From Polaribacter sp. SA4-10 (lineage in GTDB: Bacteria; Bacteroidota; Bacteroidia; Flavobacteriales; Flavobacteriaceae): 64,000 bases of DNA. The stretch is taken from the NCBI RefSeq assembly GCF_002163835.1, contig NZ_CP019331.1, forward strand, positions 558,001-622,000, given 5' to 3'. Positions 42,587 through 51,306 of the stretch are shown one piece after another. Position numbers and translations under genes: made by a program. A model generated the notes under the pieces. That model saw nothing but the letters and a program-made list of their open reading frames with translations, did not search any database and was not told the DNA's origin. Within the stretch, counting starts at the first letter, position 1. Each line of letters begins with the position of its first letter.

Positions 42587-45508
42587 ATGAAACAAAAAAA
42601 CTATCTGAAATTAATTATTGTAACGGTATTCTTTGCCTTATGTTATGTGAAGTCGACTGCTCAAACAGGAACTATTAGTGGTGTTATTACTGATGATTAC
42701 GGCTTGTATATGCCAGGAGCAAACCTTTATATTGAAAGTATTAAAAAAGGAACAGTTTCTGACTTTAATGGACGATTTACTTTAGTGCAAGTACCTATTG
42801 GAAATCAAGACTTGAAAATTACATACCTTGGTTATACAGATGTAGTGGAAACAGTTGAAGTAATTAAAGGTAAAACTACAGCATTAAAATTTGTAATGAA
42901 GACAGACAATAATGTTTTAGAAGAAGTAATTATTTCAACAAGTACGGGTGGAGAAGCAAAAGCTTTGAACAAACAAAAATCAAATTTAAATATTACCAAT
43001 GTAATTTCTACCGATCAAATTGGTAAATTTCCTGATGCTAATATAGGTGATGCAATAAAACGTATACCAGGTATTACGATGCAACTAGACCAAGGTGAAG
43101 CTCGTAACATAATTGTTCGTGGTTTATCACCACAATTAAACTCGGTAACGCTAAATGGTAGTCGTATTCCATCTGCCGAAGGAGATAATAGAAATATACA
43201 AATGGATTTAATTCCGTCTGATATGATACAGTCCATCGAGGTAAACAAAGCCGTAACGCCAGATATGGATGCAGATGCGATTGGTGGTTCGGTAAATTTA
43301 GTAACTCGTACAGCACCTCAAAACTTTAGACTATCGGCAACTGGTGGTTCTGGTTTAAACTTTATTAATGACAAAAGAATTTTAAACGGATCTTTATTAT
43401 TAGGTGACAGAAGTAAAAACGGTAAATTTGGTTGGATGATTTCTGCATCGGTAAACGATTCGGATTTCGGTTCAGATAACTTTGAAGCAGATTGGGATAA
43501 TAAGTTCGAATACAATACTGGAGTTCAAGATACAGACGCAGAAGATATTTTAGAGAAAGTAGATGTTAATCCGTATGCAAAAGAATTTCAAATTAGAAAG
43601 TACTTGGTGCAACGTATTCGTCGTAGTTTTTCTGCAAACTTAGATTATCAGTTAAACAGTAGCAACCACTTGTACTTTAAGTCAATGTACAATTGGCGTG
43701 ATGACCGTGAAAACCGTTTCCGTTTAAAGCAAGAAATTAAAGACGGTGAAGATATTGCTGCCGATGAGTTTACAATTACAAATAATAACCTTGTAAGTTT
43801 TCCTGTAGATGTTAAAAGAGAAACAAAAGGAGGAATTAACAACAGTAGAAATAAAAATCGTCGTTTAGAAGATCAACGTATGCAAAATTATACGCTTGGT
43901 GGAGATCATTTATTTGGCAATGTAGAAATAGATTGGATGGCATCTTTTGCTAAAGCATCAGAAGAGCGTTTAAACGAACGTTATGTTACTTTTGAGTATG
44001 ACGGAGATGACCCAATTATTGTAAACAACGATGTTTCTAATTTAAAATCCCCAAATTACACACCTGTAAACCAGCAAGTGGCAAATAATTTAAACGATTT
44101 TGTTTTAGATGAACTTTCAGAACAAAATCAATATACCGATGAAAAAGATTTTAACATTTTCACGAACTTTAAACTGCCTTTACAGGTGTTTAATAGTGAA
44201 AACGGATTCTTAAAATTCGGATTTAGAGCTCGTTTAAAAGACAAGCAACGTAATAATAATTTCTATGAATTTAAAGATGCGTTTGAAGATACGTATTCTA
44301 ATCTGAGTATAGTTAATACAAGAGATTATTCACAAAACGATTTTTTGGCAGGAAGTCAATATCAAGCAGGAATATTTGCAACCCCAGAGTGGTTGGGTAA
44401 TGCGCCCTTAAGCACAGCAGACGGAGAAATTGTGTATGATGAGTTTTTAGGTGAAAACTTTAAAGCCAAAGAAAATGTATACGCAGCTTATATAATGACA
44501 GAACAAAAACTGTTAGATAAGTTAACAGCTTTGGTAGGTGTTCGTATTGAAAACACCAACAACAAAACAACCGGAAATATTATAGAGTATAACGAAGATG
44601 GCGATTACGATTCTCATACACCTACTACAGAAGAAAATACATATACAAATGTTTTACCGGGGCTTCATTTAAAATATAATTTTAATAGAAATACCATTTT
44701 GCGTTTTGCATACACCAACACTATTGCAAGACCTAATTATATAGATTTAGTTCCATTTAGAAATATAGTTAGAGAAGATGAAGAAATAAGTATTGGTAAT
44801 TCAAATTTAGACCCTGCAAAATCATTGAACTTTGATTTAATGGCAGAACATTATTTCTCAAACGTAGGTATAGTGTCGGGTGGTTTATTCTATAAAAACA
44901 TTAAAGATTTTGCGTACGTATCCGTTACAGAAGCAACTGATAATAGTTTAGGTGCAGATACAAACGGATTTGATGTATTTAGACCTAAAAATGGTGAGGA
45001 TGCTTCCGTTTTTGGTATTGAATTAGCTTTTCAACGTAAACTAGATTTCTTACCAAGTTTTGCTAAAAACCTAAACATTTACTTAAATTATACCTACTTA
45101 ACATCTCATGCTAATGGTATTAATAACGAAGATGGAGATGAAAGAACCGATATGACATTGCCAAACACTTCACCAAATATGTTTAACGGTTCGTTAGGCT
45201 ATGACGATGGAAAATTCACAGCACGTATTTCTAGTAATTTCGCTGATGCGTATTTAGATGAAATAGGTTCAAATGAATTTACAGATAGATACTACGATAA
45301 GCAATTCTTTTTAGATATAAATGTTGGATATGCAATTACTAAGCAATTGAGAGTTTATGCAGACTTAACCAATTTAACAGACCAACCATTACGCTACTAC
45401 CAAGGAGCAAAAAATCGTACTATGCAAGCTGAGTATTATGGTAAAAGATTAACTTTTGGTTTAAAATATGACATATTCAAAAAATCAAAAGAATCAAAAA
45501 GCAACTAA
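42587..45508 (+). CDS. TonB-dependent receptor (phosphate-ester uptake operon)
   Basis: The 973-residue outer-membrane receptor has a signal peptide at about 1-26, then a carboxypeptidase-regulatory-like domain (GTISGVITDDYGLYMPGAN, about 28-110), plug (DANIGDAIKRIPGITMQLDQ, about 145-260) and a 22-strand barrel ending in KRLTFGLKYDIFKKSKES. It imports a substrate energised by TonB. Two bases separate it from a phytase gene, and PhoX follows, so an inositol phosphate or another organic phosphate is the likely ligand. No SusD partner is present. Confidence 0.9.
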   Translation: MKQKNYLKLIIVTVFFALCYVKSTAQTGTISGVITDDYGLYMPGANLYIESIKKGTVSDFNGRFTLVQVPIGNQDLKITYLGYTDVVETVEVIKGKTTALKFVMKTDNNVLEEVIISTSTGGEAKALNKQKSNLNITNVISTDQIGKFPDANIGDAIKRIPGITMQLDQGEARNIIVRGLSPQLNSVTLNGSRIPSAEGDNRNIQMDLIPSDMIQSIEVNKAVTPDMDADAIGGSVNLVTRTAPQNFRLSATGGSGLNFINDKRILNGSLLLGDRSKNGKFGWMISASVNDSDFGSDNFEADWDNKFEYNTGVQDTDAEDILEKVDVNPYAKEFQIRKYLVQRIRRSFSANLDYQLNSSNHLYFKSMYNWRDDRENRFRLKQEIKDGEDIAADEFTITNNNLVSFPVDVKRETKGGINNSRNKNRRLEDQRMQNYTLGGDHLFGNVEIDWMASFAKASEERLNERYVTFEYDGDDPIIVNNDVSNLKSPNYTPVNQQVANNLNDFVLDELSEQNQYTDEKDFNIFTNFKLPLQVFNSENGFLKFGFRARLKDKQRNNNFYEFKDAFEDTYSNLSIVNTRDYSQNDFLAGSQYQAGIFATPEWLGNAPLSTADGEIVYDEFLGENFKAKENVYAAYIMTEQKLLDKLTALVGVRIENTNNKTTGNIIEYNEDGDYDSHTPTTEENTYTNVLPGLHLKYNFNRNTILRFAYTNTIARPNYIDLVPFRNIVREDEEISIGNSNLDPAKSLNFDLMAEHYFSNVGIVSGGLFYKNIKDFAYVSVTEATDNSLGADTNGFDVFRPKNGEDASVFGIELAFQRKLDFLPSFAKNLNIYLNYTYLTSHANGINNEDGDERTDMTLPNTSPNMFNGSLGYDDGKFTARISSNFADAYLDEIGSNEFTDRYYDKQFFLDINVGYAITKQLRVYADLTNLTDQPLRYYQGAKNRTMQAEYYGKRLTFGLKYDIFKKSKESKSN

Positions 45509-45510
45509 AA

Positions 45511-46524
45511 ATGAAAAAACAAATCCTATTAACGATAGCATCAATAGTAATTATTTCTTGTAAAAATGGAAGTAAATTACCACCAATAAACCCCGATGTA
45601 ATTACAGAACAAACCATTAATGATACAGATGACCCTGCTATTTGGGTAAATCCTAAAGACGCATCAAAAAGTATTGTTTTTGGTACAGATAAAAAAACAA
45701 ACGGGGCTATTTACGCATTCGATTTAGATGGAAAGATTATTGAAGAGAAAACCATTAGAAATATAAAGCGACCAAACAATGTAGATTTAGCATATGGTTT
45801 TAACCTAAACGATAGCATAAAAGTTGATGTAATCGCTTTTACCGAACGTGAAAAACAACAAATTCGATTGTTTTCTGTGCCAGATATGAAACCATTAGAT
45901 AATGGTGGATTTAAAGTATTTACAGATACAACCGAGCCAGAATTTAATTTACCAATGGGTATTGCGCTATACAAATCGCCAAAAACAGAAAAGTTATATG
46001 CAATTGTAAGCCGTAAAACAGGTCCGTTAGAAAACTATTTATATCAATATGAAATATATGCTGATTCAACAGGAACTCACTCTAAATTGGTTAGAAAGTT
46101 TGGTGAGTTCAGCGGAAAAAAAGAAATTGAAGCTATAGCTGTTGATAACGAGTTAGGATATGTATATTATTCAGATGAACAACATTGCATCAGAAAGTAC
46201 CTTGCAGAACCTTCTGCTTCTAGCGAAGAAATTGCGTGCTTTGGTGGCGATAAATTTTTAGAGGATATTGAAGGAATTGCGATTGCAAAAATCGATGAAA
46301 ATAATGGATATATTATTGTTTCAAATCAGCAATTAGGTGAGTTTAATATCTTTGACCGTCAAACAAATGAATTTATTAAAGCCGTAAATTTAACGACTAC
46401 TGCATCAGACGGATGTGATGTTGTAACAGTACCTTTAGGAGCTAAATTTCCTAACGGGTTATTCGTTGCGATGAATGACAATAAGGAGTTTTATTTTTAT
46501 GATTTTAAAAAAATTATTGAGTAG
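45511..46524 (+). CDS. Beta-propeller phytase, lipoprotein
   Basis: The 337-residue lipoprotein (IASIVIISC, Cys at about 17) is a beta-propeller (BPP) 3-phytase, a calcium-dependent enzyme removing phosphate from phytate. Diagnostic segments are NDTDDPAIWVNPKDASKSIV (about 36-55), RPNNVDLAYGF, EIEAIAVDNELGYVYYSDE and ASDGCDVV near the end. It is translated with the TonB receptor (2-bp gap) and probably works at the cell surface to feed it or PhoX. Confidence 0.9.
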   Translation: MKKQILLTIASIVIISCKNGSKLPPINPDVITEQTINDTDDPAIWVNPKDASKSIVFGTDKKTNGAIYAFDLDGKIIEEKTIRNIKRPNNVDLAYGFNLNDSIKVDVIAFTEREKQQIRLFSVPDMKPLDNGGFKVFTDTTEPEFNLPMGIALYKSPKTEKLYAIVSRKTGPLENYLYQYEIYADSTGTHSKLVRKFGEFSGKKEIEAIAVDNELGYVYYSDEQHCIRKYLAEPSASSEEIACFGGDKFLEDIEGIAIAKIDENNGYIIVSNQQLGEFNIFDRQTNEFIKAVNLTTTASDGCDVVTVPLGAKFPNGLFVAMNDNKEFYFYDFKKIIE

Positions 46525-46547
46525 ATAACTAAAAGAATTCTTTTTTT

Positions 46548-46582
46548 AAAACTCTACTTGATGCGAAATCGGGTAGGGTTTT
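46548..46582 (+). terminator. Hairpin between phytase and phoX
   Basis: The stem aaaactctac/gtagggtttt (one G-T pair), with a 15-base loop and a T-rich tail, lies in the 82-bp gap. It may attenuate, rather than end, transcription into phoX. Confidence 0.5.
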
Positions 46583-46606
46583 ATTGTTTTAATCAACAAA
46601 AAAAAT

Positions 46607-48286
46607 ATGAAATACGATAGAAGAAAATTTATTGAGTTTTTAGGTAAAGCAAGTTTAGGCACTTTAATAATACCTCCTTTTTTGGTTAGCTGTGGTAATA
46701 CAACAACGCCAATTAAAAATAAGCAAATAACAGATGAAACGTTTAAACGCTTAAAAAATATTGCACTAGAAAACTTAGCCCCAACAACTAAAGACGATTT
46801 GGTTTTAACAAAAGGGCTTAATTATCACACCATCATAAAATGGGGCGATAGCATAAGCGACAATGATACTTTTGGCTTTAATAATGATTTTACTTGTTTT
46901 ATTCCGTTAGATAAAAACAATCCAAAAGATGGTTTATTATGGGTAAATCATGAATCGGTAAATTCACTTTTTGTGTGTGATTTTGATGAGAACAAATACG
47001 ATAACCCCGAAAAGCAACGTACAAAAAAACAAGTAGACTTAGAATTGTATAATGTTGGCGGAAGTATTATTCGTATAACAGAAATAAACGGACGATGGCA
47101 AGTTGTACATAATGACCCTCATAACAGGCGAATTACAGGAAAAACACCTATAAAACTAAATTGGGATACAACTATAAAAGGTGAATCTACTGTAATGGGT
47201 ACTAATAGTAATTGTTCGGGCGGCATTACACCGTGGAATACATTTATATCTTGTGAAGAAAACTATGACGGATTTTGGGGAGAAACCAGATACGATGAAA
47301 ATAATACAGCAACTCATATACCAAGCGACCACGGATGGGAACATTTTTATAATGCACCGCCAGAACATTATGGTTGGGTGGTAGAAATAAATCCAAAAGA
47401 CGGTACAGCTCAAAAACACGTCGCTTTGGGTAGATTTTCACACGAGTGTTGTACGTTATATGAATTAGCAGACCAACGCGTAGTTGCCTATTCAGGAGAT
47501 GATAGCAATGATGAGCATTTGTATAAGTTCATTTCATCAAAACCCAATTCATTAAAAGAAGGTACCCTTTATGTTGCTGACACAATAAACGGAAAATGGC
47601 TTCCATTAGATTGGGAAACACAACCAGCTTTAAAAGATAAATTTAAAGACCAAACCGAAGTATTAATTAGAGCACGAGAAGCTTCTAAATTAGTAGGAGC
47701 TACACCATTAAATCGTCCAGAAGATATTGAAATAGATCCTATTACTGGGCATATTTTTATCACATTAACAAATAACAAGCCTAAAAACGATTACAACGGT
47801 TCTATTTTAAAAATAGAAGAAACTAACGGTGCATTTGACGCCCTCACTTTTAAAGCATCAATCTACAAAGCCGGTGGCGAAGAAAACGGGTTTTCTTGCC
47901 CTGATAATTTAGCATTTGATATGGCAGGCAACCTTTGGATGACGTCAGATATATCTAGTAGTGCAATGAATAAACCGGATAAACCGTATATGCCTTTTAA
48001 GAACAACAGTTTGTTTGTAATACCAAGATACGGGGAAGATGCAGGAAAAGTAATTCGAGTAGCATCAGCACCAACCGATGCAGAATTAACAGGACCTTGG
48101 TTTTCACCAGATGGTAAAACCCTATTTTTAAGCGTTCAGCATCCTGGAGACGAAACAAAAGATATTAAAAACCCAACCAGTAAATTTCCCTTTGATGCTG
48201 ATGGCATACCAAAACCAACTGTTGTTGCTATTCAAGGTGATTTAATTGAGAAAATGAACTTTTTAAAACAAATTGAAAGTAGCTAA
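46607..48286 (+). CDS. phoX: PhoX-family alkaline phosphatase
   Basis: The 559-residue protein has a twin-arginine signal (YDRRKFIEFLGKASLG) that ends in a possible lipobox LVSC, so it is exported folded. PhoX enzymes are Ca/Fe alkaline phosphatases of the DUF839 family. Conserved stretches are GLLWVNHES, GGITPWNTFISCEEN, LGRFSHECC (cysteine where PhoX has an iron ligand) and NRPEDIEIDPITGHIFITLTN. It completes the operon with TonB receptor and phytase for growth on organic phosphate. Confidence 0.9.
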   Translation: MKYDRRKFIEFLGKASLGTLIIPPFLVSCGNTTTPIKNKQITDETFKRLKNIALENLAPTTKDDLVLTKGLNYHTIIKWGDSISDNDTFGFNNDFTCFIPLDKNNPKDGLLWVNHESVNSLFVCDFDENKYDNPEKQRTKKQVDLELYNVGGSIIRITEINGRWQVVHNDPHNRRITGKTPIKLNWDTTIKGESTVMGTNSNCSGGITPWNTFISCEENYDGFWGETRYDENNTATHIPSDHGWEHFYNAPPEHYGWVVEINPKDGTAQKHVALGRFSHECCTLYELADQRVVAYSGDDSNDEHLYKFISSKPNSLKEGTLYVADTINGKWLPLDWETQPALKDKFKDQTEVLIRAREASKLVGATPLNRPEDIEIDPITGHIFITLTNNKPKNDYNGSILKIEETNGAFDALTFKASIYKAGGEENGFSCPDNLAFDMAGNLWMTSDISSSAMNKPDKPYMPFKNNSLFVIPRYGEDAGKVIRVASAPTDAELTGPWFSPDGKTLFLSVQHPGDETKDIKNPTSKFPFDADGIPKPTVVAIQGDLIEKMNFLKQIESS

Positions 48287-49093
48287 TTTTCATTAATTTA
48301 TAACAGGTATTTCAACTAGAAAACCAGATAAACGTGCGCAAGATAACAAAGACACACCTGGCAATACACCATCATTAAAACCACCTAAACGCAAAAAAAT
48401 AAGTAAACTAAAATGCTATTTTACTTAATATTAAAAACGCTAAACAAAAGAAAGTTAAATTGAAACTCTATATATAACAAATTTATAGAAATTTATTTTT
48501 CTTAAATTTTAGACTCTTATTATGTGTAAATAGCCGTGAAATACGGCGATGGTTTAAGGAAGCTTTTATATTTTATTTTTGGAGTTTGTAAATCTCATAA
48601 GTGTAATTTAGCTCATGCGTTTCTATTTTCTTTGGTATTCGTGAATCTCATAAAATCGATTTCTTTTAACATAATATCTAACGATATGATTCTAAAGAAG
48701 TCATTTCTGATATTATGATTAAATAGCCTGAAAAACGGCGATGGTTTAAGGAAGCTTTTATATTTTATTTTTGAAGTTTGTAAATCTCATAAGCCGTAAT
48801 TGGGATATTTTACATAATAGAATTATAGCTATCAAATAAAATCTAGAACTTAAAGCCGTAATTTAGCTCATGCGTTTCTATTTTCTTTGGTATTCGTGAA
48901 TCTCATAAAATCGATTTCTTTTAACATAATTGTTGACGATATAGACCTAAAGGCACTATATATACAATTATGTGTAAATAGCCTTAAAAACGGCTATACA
49001 GAAATCACTCACTATTTGTACTATAATTTATATTATGTTAAATAGGATTTTTTAGAATGTATAGAAATACACTCTTACTATTATAAAGTCTTA
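48287..49093 (+). repeat. Tandemly duplicated composite repeat (family 2)
   Basis: The stretch 48530-48990 contains two long copies of the same composite: (a) gccgtgaaatacggcgatgg then tttaaggaagcttttatatt (48535 and 48727), and (b) gctcatgcgtttctattttc then tttggtattcgtgaatctca with taaaatcgatttctttt (48611 and 48862). Similar pieces occur at 25862 and 41918. No gene is supported. Confidence 0.6.
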
Positions 49094-49435
49094 TTATTTA
49101 ATGGCTTCAATACCACTAGTTCTTGTTCGGATACGAATAGCATCTTCTACATGGTACACAAATATTTTTCCATCACCCACTAAGTTTTCAGATGCATTAT
49201 CTAGAATTACTTCAATAGCAGTTTCTAAATTATCATCACTAACTATGCTAATCAACATAATTCTAGTTTGTAGAATCATAGATTGTTCTGTACCACGATA
49301 CCGTTCTGTATATGTTTTTTGCAAACCACTACCTTTTACAGGAATCACAGTGTTACATGGTATTCCAGCAGCCTTTAAACCTAATTGAACTGCTTTTAAT
49401 TTTGAGGGTCTTATAATTGCTTCTATTTTTTTCAT
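49094..49435 (-). CDS. glnK: PII signalling protein GlnK-type, Tyr51 replaced
   Basis: The 113-residue PII trimer subunit reports nitrogen and energy status and gates AmtB. It has PII signatures MKKIEAIIRPSKL, the T-loop GSGLQKTYTERYRGTEQ and GDGKIFVYHVEDAIRIRT. The uridylylation Tyr51 of enterobacterial PII is Gln here (RGTEQ), so that control is absent; Tyr46 remains. It lies 26 bp downstream of amtB, the usual partnership. Confidence 0.9.
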   Translation of the reverse strand: MKKIEAIIRPSKLKAVQLGLKAAGIPCNTVIPVKGSGLQKTYTERYRGTEQSMILQTRIMLISIVSDDNLETAIEVILDNASENLVGDGKIFVYHVEDAIRIRTRTSGIEAIK

Positions 49436-49461
49436 GTCTTTCGTTTTAGTTGATTAGATAA

Positions 49462-50715
49462 TTACTCAAAAGTTGAATATGCTTCTACACCAAATGATAC
49501 AGCATCAATTCCTGCAGCTTCTTCTTGTTTAGAAATTCGAATACCAATTGTTTTTTTCATAATTTTCATCAATACAAAAGTTACTGTAAAAGAAAAAGCT
49601 CCTATTACCAGAACACCTAATGCTTGTGTACCTAACATTGCTGCTCCACCGCCAAAAAACAACCCACCATCTGTTGCAAATAAACCTACCGCTAACGCGC
49701 CAAATAAACCATTTACACCATGTACAGCAATTGCTCCAACAGGATCATCAATTTTTAATTTATCAATATATAATACAGCAATATCTACTAGAACACCCGC
49801 AAAGAGGCCTATTATAATTGCAGAATTGGTATCTACAACATTACAACCCGCTGTAATAGCTACTAAACCAGCTAATACTCCGTTAATTGTCATTGTAATG
49901 TCTATCTGACCATATCTAAAATAGGTATAAAACATGGTTGAAATTCCACCTGCTGCAGACGCTAAAAATGTATTTGCTGCAACGGTACCAATCAACTCCC
50001 AATTACCAACAGCTCCTAAAGTAGAACCAGGATTAAATGCAAACCAACCAAACCATAAAATAAAAGCACCTACTGCCGCTAAAGGTAAATTATGTCCTGG
50101 AATGGCATTTGCTTCACCATCTTTTGAATATTTTCCTATTCTTGGTCCTAAAACAATTGCTGCTGCTAAAGCAGAAAAACCACCCATAGCATGTACAGCT
50201 GCAGAACCGGCAAAATCATTAAAACCTCTTACAGCTAACCATCCATTAGGATTCCAAACCCAATTTGCTACTAAAGGATACATTATTGCACAGAAAATAA
50301 ATACATATACCGCATACGTCCAAATCTTCATACGTTCTGCTACAGCACCAGATACAATAGAAATGGCTGCAATGGCAAAACCTAACTGTATAAACCAGAA
50401 TAGCTTATTGGATACTGTTAACCCCAAGCCTAAATCTTCAGTTGTAATTCCCATATCAAAAGCAAACCAACCATTAGAATTTCCATATGCAATTCCGAAG
50501 CCGACCATATAAAAAGCAATTCCTCCAAAAGTGATGTCTATAATTACCTTTGCAATAATACTCATTGCATTTTTTGATCTTACAAAACCTGCTTCTAATA
50601 AGGCAAAACCACCTTCCATAAAGAAGATAATTGCAGCACAAATTGCTACCCAAATAGTGTCTATTGCACTTATTAATTCTGGTTGTTCTATTGTTACTGT
50701 TGCTACTACACTCAT
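49462..50715 (-). CDS. amtB: Ammonium transporter
   Basis: The 417-residue channel has eleven transmembrane helices for ammonium uptake. Amt signatures are FFMEGGFALLEAGFVRSKN and GFNDFAGSAAVHAMGGFSAL (about 163-182), containing the conserved Asp and a pore His; the second pore His is in AIAVHGVNGLFG. It starts the amtB-glnK operon; PII protein binds its cytosolic face when nitrogen is ample. Confidence 0.95.
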   Translation of the reverse strand: MSVVATVTIEQPELISAIDTIWVAICAAIIFFMEGGFALLEAGFVRSKNAMSIIAKVIIDITFGGIAFYMVGFGIAYGNSNGWFAFDMGITTEDLGLGLTVSNKLFWFIQLGFAIAAISIVSGAVAERMKIWTYAVYVFIFCAIMYPLVANWVWNPNGWLAVRGFNDFAGSAAVHAMGGFSALAAAIVLGPRIGKYSKDGEANAIPGHNLPLAAVGAFILWFGWFAFNPGSTLGAVGNWELIGTVAANTFLASAAGGISTMFYTYFRYGQIDITMTINGVLAGLVAITAGCNVVDTNSAIIIGLFAGVLVDIAVLYIDKLKIDDPVGAIAVHGVNGLFGALAVGLFATDGGLFFGGGAAMLGTQALGVLVIGAFSFTVTFVLMKIMKKTIGIRISKQEEAAGIDAVSFGVEAYSTFE

Positions 50716-50896
50716 AAACCTATATCTAATATTTTTAAAAAATAAAGATACTATCGTTAGGGGTTTTAAATATTAGAGATATGATAAAACCAGAAGTGTA
50801 AAATTATGATAACTATAAAAATTGTATAAGAACAACGTAAATTACATAATATGTGTTTTTTAAGCTATTCTCAACTCTTTAATGACACTACATAAA

Positions 50897-51280
50897 CTAG
50901 GCTAACCAATTCAAGAAAAAAGTCATCATCTCTTCTTTTAGTTCATAATGCATTTTTATATACGTTCTCATATCATCCATTAACGGCGTTTGTGCTGTTT
51001 GATATTTTATGTTTTCATCTTTATCATTATACAATGAATGTAAAGTCGTCATTTTATTTTTACACCGATGTTTTAATTTAGAAATTACATCTTTCTCAAT
51101 AAGTATTCTATTTTGAAACTGTTCTATTTGTATCGCAGCATTTTTATCATACGCTCTAGCAGCTATTTCTTCTAATTTGTCTTCAAATGTATCCATTTCA
51201 TCAAAATGAAAACACAACTCTCTTTTCCATGTTTCTAAATTAAATTTTAGATCGCTTAAATGTGATACTTTAGTGCTCAT
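50897..51280 (-). CDS. Hypothetical helical protein
   Basis: The 127-residue protein is predicted almost fully helical with coiled-coil stretches (FDEMDTFEDKLEEIAARAYD, RILIEKDVISKLKHRCKNKM). Some four-helix-bundle proteins look like this, but no metal site is obvious. No family was recognised. It starts 26 bp downstream of the EF-G paralog and may be its companion. Confidence 0.6.
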   Translation of the reverse strand: MSTKVSHLSDLKFNLETWKRELCFHFDEMDTFEDKLEEIAARAYDKNAAIQIEQFQNRILIEKDVISKLKHRCKNKMTTLHSLYNDKDENIKYQTAQTPLMDDMRTYIKMHYELKEEMMTFFLNWLA

Positions 51281-51306
51281 GTTTTTTATTTTTTAATTAA
51301 ATTTAT

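Noticed and set aside
48536..48718. Plus-strand frame in the phoX-glnK gap
   Set aside because: Lies in repeat family 2; a related frame at 41923-42123 arises from the same repeat.
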